Source: Pomacea canaliculata
Lineage: Eukaryota; Mollusca; Gastropoda; Architaenioglossa; Ampullariidae
Length of the DNA stretch: 64,000 bases
Reading direction: 5' to 3'
Assembly (NCBI RefSeq): GCF_003073045.1
Contig: NC_037593.1
Span: forward strand, 19,194,812 to 19,258,811
Shown here: positions 59,079 through 64,000 of the stretch, piece after piece
How the letters are laid out: every line of letters starts with the position of its first letter
Position numbering within the stretch: position 1 is the stretch's first letter
The notes under the pieces: model-generated
Seen by the model: the letters and a program-made list of their open reading frames with translations, nothing else
Database searches by the model: none
What the model was told of the DNA's origin: nothing
Translations under genes and position numbers: made by a program

Positions 59079-59904
59079 TGGCGTCAGGCTCGTGTGTTCA
59101 CAGGACACAGCGACTGACTGATCTACCTGCAGTCTCAACCACAATGGCCGACACACAGAACAGCTCGTTATGGCATCTGACACTTGCGCACGTGTGTGTT
59201 TATGTGTGTATGCGTGTTTATGAAGGTGCATTGAATGCCTGTCCTTAACGGTGTTCGCTTGAGCCCCCGTATGTAGCACTTGAGCTCGGCTGATGCTCTG
59301 AAAGGCACTACATAAATGATCAGTATCATCGTCAGCCACCGTTTTTCGTTTTTTTTCTCTCTCTGATCATCGTACATCATATCTTTCTGTTCGTCATGCT
59401 TGTGCTGAACCTTAAAATTCAGTGAAGAACTTTACAGACCTGTCTCAAATGCTTCATTTGACCAGTCTGTTTAAAAAAAAAAAAAAAACACGAGGAGTTT
59501 CAAAACAAATTATCTGTCACATATTTCTTATTTTCTTTATCTTCACTTCCTATGAAAGAGCGGCCGCGCTTGCATGTAATTTTTCCTGATGCCTTGTGTG
59601 CCTACTTTATGATGGTGATAGAGGTGGTGGCTATTGGATTTATTCGCTTAGTTCTATATGTTTGAATCTTTTTTGTGATTTACTTGTAACCAACACGTCA
59701 GTGTCTGATGGCTATACGTAGAGTGGGCTAGTCGTACCAGAAACAACACAAAGATCGAATTTCCTCACTGAAGTTTTTTAAATCAGTTTCGCTCGGCCGC
59801 TGGCCTAACTTCTCTCTCTCTCCAAATTCACAAAGGTCCCACACCACTGTCAGCCCTGCTATTTATTTTCCCTACCCTCGAACATTCTAGAGTATCTAGA
59901 CCTT

Positions 59905-60105
59905 CCCCGGCAACAAGGACATTCTACTTTGTCGCAACAAAGACATTTTACTTCGTACATTACTACAGTGTTGAACATTGTAGAATCTATAGATGCAGAA
60001 CATTCTAGAATCTAGATGCAATCTGGAACATAATATCCTCCCCGCACAAAGACATTCTACTTTGTCGCAACAAGACATTCTACTTTGTACACTACAGTAC
60101 TAGAG
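59905..60105. repeat. Imperfect tandem duplication (period about 132 bp)
   Basis: CCTTCCCCGGCAACAAGGAC (59902 on) and CCTCCCCGCACAAAGAC (60037 on) each lead into ACATTCTACTTTGTCGCAAC and a second ACATTCTACTT(T)GTAC, then ACTACAG. The motif ACATTCTACTTTGT or a close variant thus appears four times. Between the copies lie AACATT-TAGAATCTA palindromic segments. Confidence 0.7.
59997..60011. promoter_or_regulatory. Three-unit heat-shock-element match
   Basis: AGAAC-ATTCT-AGAAT is a perfect nGAAn-nTTCn-nGAAn array, the binding pattern of HSF trimers. A weaker array (CGAAC-ATTCT-AGAGT) is at about 59879-59893. No gene start is nearby, so it may be a chance product of the local AACATTCTAGAA repeats. 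Confidence 0.4.
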
Positions 60106-62672
60106 TGCTACATACTTATTGCAAGGAACTGAGAAATGTATACAGTGCATGGGTTTGCTTATGCAATGTTTAAAATTTAATAAACACAAGATGTTTATTA
60201 CTGCATTTGCTATGCTCATGAATTGTGTAATTTGTCGACATGTTTTGAATGCGAACTCATCTTTCTCTTTAAAAGTCAAGCACGCTCAAACGTTCAAAAA
60301 TATGCGTTTTGAGCTTTATTGATACTACATAAACAATTTTTAAGCGACCAAACAAAAACAAAAGAACAATGGAAATAAAAGGACGCAGATGACTACATGA
60401 GTAGAGTGGTGACATGATGGAAACATCTGCTATGCCCTCACTAAACATAAACAATAAACTGAACTACGACATCGCACTTTCTTTTGAAAATAAAGAAACA
60501 ATCGGAGTGCTGACACTAAGACGTATTTGCAGTAAACGACTGATATATACAGCTGTGTACTAATGTATGTATACAGGTTATACTACAATGAGTTATTTCT
60601 ACCAATTTTTATTTTAAGAAACAATACTGGCCCGCAGACAGGAAGTCTGAACCATAGCAAACACCAGACAGCACTAGGCATGAGCCACCCATGTGACAGC
60701 TGTGAACCAGACAGTCAAGGAAGAGAGGAAAGGTGTGATGGAGGAGCGGGGGTGAGTGGCGGTGGGCGAGGTCGTGCTCAAGTGACCGCCCGTTCCAAGC
60801 GCAGACGATGAAAACAAAGCAGTTGATAAGTGTTATCACCCCCAGCCACGGGACCAGCTAGTGCTCTCCTCTAACAGACAGAACTGTGTGTGATTAGAAA
60901 CATGGAAAGTGGAGTTGGAATCTTCTGTAGACTCATTACACACAGCCTGTCTGAAATGAGTGAAAGTAATCGTCTAGGGAGGAAAACTCGGTCTATACTT
61001 TCTCGGTTCAAGCATCGAGCTTTGTTAATAAGGCATACAACTTTTAAAAAAAAGTCAGACAATTATTTCAAATGACTGCATATATTTTTAAAGTTACTTT
61101 GGTTATGACTGCTTGCTCTTACTCAAAGTAGTATAAATTGTCTTAGACAAATAAAAAAGTTTCAAAGCACAAAAGAGCTCGTGAAACAGAATACTAGAAG
61201 AACTTAACAAAGATTACTCATTTAATAGTACACTGAGTAACATGACTACAAAATAATAAAAAAAAACTCCTGCAACTTTTTTTTATATCTTAATTATATT
61301 TTCTGGAACACTTCATACACGCGTCTTTATTTTAATCAGATTCAGTCTTTCTCCCTGTTCACTGCCAAGTGGGAACTGGAAGATATTAGAAAAAAATCAG
61401 AAATCAACAAATGGTGTTTTTGAGAAAACACACACACACAGCCTCTGTGCAAAAGAAGGCTTCACACAATGCAATTTCGTCGAAATTCAAAAGCAACCAG
61501 TTTTTAAGTGCATCTATAATATCCTTTTGTAAAGATGGTCTTAAGTTTAATGATTCACTGTTCGATTATTCATCAAACAATAAACTGGCTGAAAATGTGA
61601 CTTCTAGACTGTCTTTAAAACTTGCAATTGCACACTTAAGTTTGATGATAACAAGTTCCTGCCTTCAACATTTTCAAGAATAACAGAAAAGCACCAAGTT
61701 TTATTTAAAAAAAAGTAATCAATTATTTAAGGACCAATTAAAATTTCTGTGTGTGTGTGTGTGTGTGCGCTGCACTTCTCTCTCATACAGCATCAATGCC
61801 TCCTGCCCTTTGTATCTGGTAAAGCCCACTCACCTCACTGTAGAGAATTGCGCTACATAAATCCTATCTCCCTCTTACACCCACACTACAAGATGTGATT
61901 CGCTTTTCTTTAAAATGCATGAAACGATGAAGTGTAGCGGATGTAGGAAGGGGTGGTACGTACTTATCTGCAATATAGTTCTCATGTTACAAAGCAATGC
62001 CTGCGAGCGGATTAGTTCTGTGTGACCTGACCCACTTGCTCTTCGGTTTATATTTCGTGTGCATTTAGAAATGTGCATTTCCCCCGAGTTCTTCAGCCCA
62101 GAAAGACAAAAGAAATGATGCACATCCTAGCTGGGGAATAACGTGTACCAAAGGTTACCACAATTTTAGCTGCGCAATTAGTAATGACTGGATGTTTCGG
62201 TAACTACAAAAAGGTAAATTTTTGTTTGTATATGGTATGTATATGTACCATGTTTGTATATGGTATTTCACTTTCTCAATATACAATGTTTCTGGACGCC
62301 TTGTAGTTTTACCTTTCTGTGGCATGGGCGAGACAGACAACAGTGAAGAGATATGAACAGAATAAGAAGGAAAAAAAAACCAGGGTTTCGGTAAAACATA
62401 CAATGCAAACAAAACAAAGAAGCTACAGAATGAAAAAGACAATGAAACAGGAGAACGAGGGAAAGAGAAAAGAAATATCATGAATAAAGGGTTTCTAAGA
62501 TAACGAACACGACTAGGATTTTTCTCTAGCGACTTGATCTTCATCTTGTTTCAGCAACATGCTTCGTAACTCCATGAAATAGTTAGCATGTTTCCGTATA
62601 ATGTCCACAGACATTTCACTCATTACAAAAGTGAAGAGCTGATACTCTCAGCAGTGGAGACGAGCTGGAGAC

Positions 62673-62793
62673 ATGGAGACCTCAAGTCATTCAAACAGAC
62701 GATGGCGTCCAGCCAGCAACGTCAACACCCAGAGAGACCTGCAACGGTTAGTATGTGACAGAAAGACTTTTTCATCCAAGAGCGATGTTGCAA
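62673..62793 (+). other. Possible first coding exon of the SLC1 transporter
   Basis: An ATG in good context (GAGACATGG) opens a frame METSSHSNRRWRPASN... that could end at a donor CAA|GTAATG (62793) with phase 1. That is the phase needed to join the exon at 63283. The acceptor used there (ACTCAAG) has a poor pyrimidine tract, so the link is tentative. Confidence 0.28.
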
Positions 62794-63282
62794 GTAATGT
62801 CATAAGGAGTATCTATCCTCCTGATTACGATTATCACCTACTGTACTTTTTTGTTAGAGAGAGTGAGAGAGAAAGTGTGTTCGTAAGAGGATTTGTTAGT
62901 AAGCATTTCCAATGCTGCTGTCAATCATGGTAGTTTCTAGCAGTTCACTTGTTTCCTCATTTTCACAATTTTTTATATTATTCGACAAATGTTCTCATTC
63001 TTACTGAAGAACCCATTTTTGAATTTTTCAGTCATTTTGTGTGCAGTACGAATTACATAAAATGCTCTTTTTGTAGCCACAGTTAGCAACACACAAATAA
63101 ATAAATAAATAAAAAGTCAGGCTACATCGCTTTACACAAATTTCTTGACAAATTCGTCGTTCAGTTTACAATTATGTTCACAGATAAAGACATGGCCATG
63201 TTCATACACTGTCAAGCTATTGAAATAAAACGATTTCCACTCTGTAACAAGCGTACGAAACGATAATCAAACTTGACTCAAG

Positions 63283-64000
63283 GGGAAGAAGAATCACCTA
63301 AACTGCTTTCTCGTTGTCAAAGCTCGGTGCCTAGCGACGAGCAGCAGATCCCCCCTCACGACGACAGTGATGTGCAGGCCGAGGAAAGAAGAGGCGGCCT
63401 CCGACGTCTGGTCACGTGTTGTCTCATGTGGGACCACTGCTTCATCCTCTCTTCTCTCATCGCCGTGGGTATCGGGTTTGCCGCAGGCTTTGCCCTGTAT
63501 TATAGTGGTGCGCCGTCCAGCGCCCTGGTGTGGGTCGGTAGGTATTGTGATTCATCACTGGTTTGCACAGATAAATGAGAAACTTTAGTCATCTGAACGC
63601 ACATCAATGTGTAATTTTATTAAGACTACAAATAATCTTCACACACAAAAACACACACACCTTACTTTTTCACAGGTCTGCCAGGCGAATTGTGGATGCA
63701 GATGCTAAAGGCAGTCGTTCTCCCTCTTATCATCAGCAGCATCATCACAGGTAAACAGGAAAATGAGAATGTGTCCAAACTTTTTTGCTGGTATTTTCTG
63801 AAAATTTGTCATTCGAATGATTAAGCTGTTTACTGGAATATTTGCAGGATTTTTAGTTACAAAAGTGATTTGGGGGAAAAGGAAATAGAATGAACTGCCA
63901 AATGCCTTTTTTAAAAAAATTTAGGTACAGCAGGGCTGAAGCCCAAGGACAACGGGAGGGTGACAGGTGTCGCCCTAAGCTACATCATCGCAACCAATGT
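63283..64000 (+). CDS. SLC1-family amino acid transporter, N-terminal exons (partial)
   Basis: SLC1 proteins are sodium-coupled transporters of glutamate or neutral amino acids in the plasma membrane. Visible exons: about 63283-63537, 63676-63750 and 63925 to the window end, joined in phase 1 each time. After an acidic, hydrophilic N-terminus (EEESPKLL...) come TM1 CFILSSLIAVGIGFAAGFAL, the TM2 block PGELWMQMLKAVVLPLIISS (family: 'PGEIL..MLKMLILPLIISSL'), and GTAGLKPKDNGRVTGVALSY, matching 'LD.KA.GR...A..Y'. The exon starting near 63283 has an in-frame stop (63264) upstream and no usable ATG, so an upstream exon must exist. Substrate class (EAAT or ASCT) cannot be told from this part. The gene continues past 64000. 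Confidence 0.88.

Larger units (their letters stand above)
59079..62672. other. Intergenic region between the plus-strand Rho gene and the SLC1 gene
   Basis: It holds the Rho 3' UTR (candidate AATAAA at 60179-60184), a 130-bp tandem duplication with heat-shock-element-like motifs, short GT and A tracts, and no supported protein gene. The 60-129-codon ORFs here lack recognisable motifs. Confidence 0.45.

Noticed and set aside
59043..59339. 98-codon minus-strand ORF antisense to the Rho 3' end
   Set aside because: It overlaps the Rho coding end and the 3' UTR with CA-derived His/Thr runs; a shadow frame.
62673..62747. Joining METSSH... exon to SLC1 with the donor CAACG|GTTAGT
   Set aside because: That donor leaves phase 2 (or phase 0 from the inner ATG), while the SLC1 exon needs phase 1. 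Only the later donor at 62793 fits.

Overview
The window is animal nuclear DNA. Its genes are split by many GT-AG introns, the intergenic DNA is AT-rich, and CA/GT, GAAA and AAAC microsatellites, tRNA-derived SINE-like units and decayed DNA transposons are common. The U2 snRNA is of protostome type (an extra A before the branch-site-recognition segment, as I remember fly and worm U2). The protein set would fit a mollusc, perhaps a gastropod; that placement is inference.

Layout: (1) 624-20132 (+) is an apparently complete 26-exon codanin-1 gene (CDAN1), whose reading phase closes over all 26 exons (1477 aa). A U2 snRNA copy lies in intron 10, followed by a row of small GGGGA hairpins. A pogo/Tigger-like element lies in intron 15 and a 1.95-kb TTAA-flanked inverted-repeat element in intron 22. 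(2) 21592-30836 (-), tail-to-tail with CDAN1, is a 16-exon gene for a circularly permuted Ras (G3-G4-G5-G1-G2) fused to a Sec23/24-type zinc ribbon and vWA domain (876 aa). A 164-bp hAT MITE lies in one intron and a decayed piggyBac copy lies just upstream. (3) 31.7-40.1 kb is gene-poor and holds SINE-like repeats and a decayed unidentified ORF. (4) 40124-45541 (-) and 52796-59078 (+) are two divergent Rho-family GTPase genes with the same N-terminal extension and the same first two intron positions. One has Ala at the Gly12 position; the other has Ala at the effector-loop Asp38 position. The 7.3 kb between them is full of simple repeats and a SINE. (5) From about 63.28 kb to the window end (+) are the first exons of an SLC1-type (excitatory/neutral amino acid) transporter, cut by the window edge.

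Three of the five protein genes encode small GTPases: one permuted Ras fusion and two Rho paralogues that probably arose by inverted duplication. I see no operon-like arrangement, CRISPR array or intact autonomous transposon. The strongest candidates for something unusual are the permuted Ras-Sec23/24-like fusion, the Rho pair with its two contrasting substitutions, the intronic U2 locus with its hairpin row, and a TATA-preceded 91-codon ORF of unknown identity inside the first intron of the minus-strand Rho gene.
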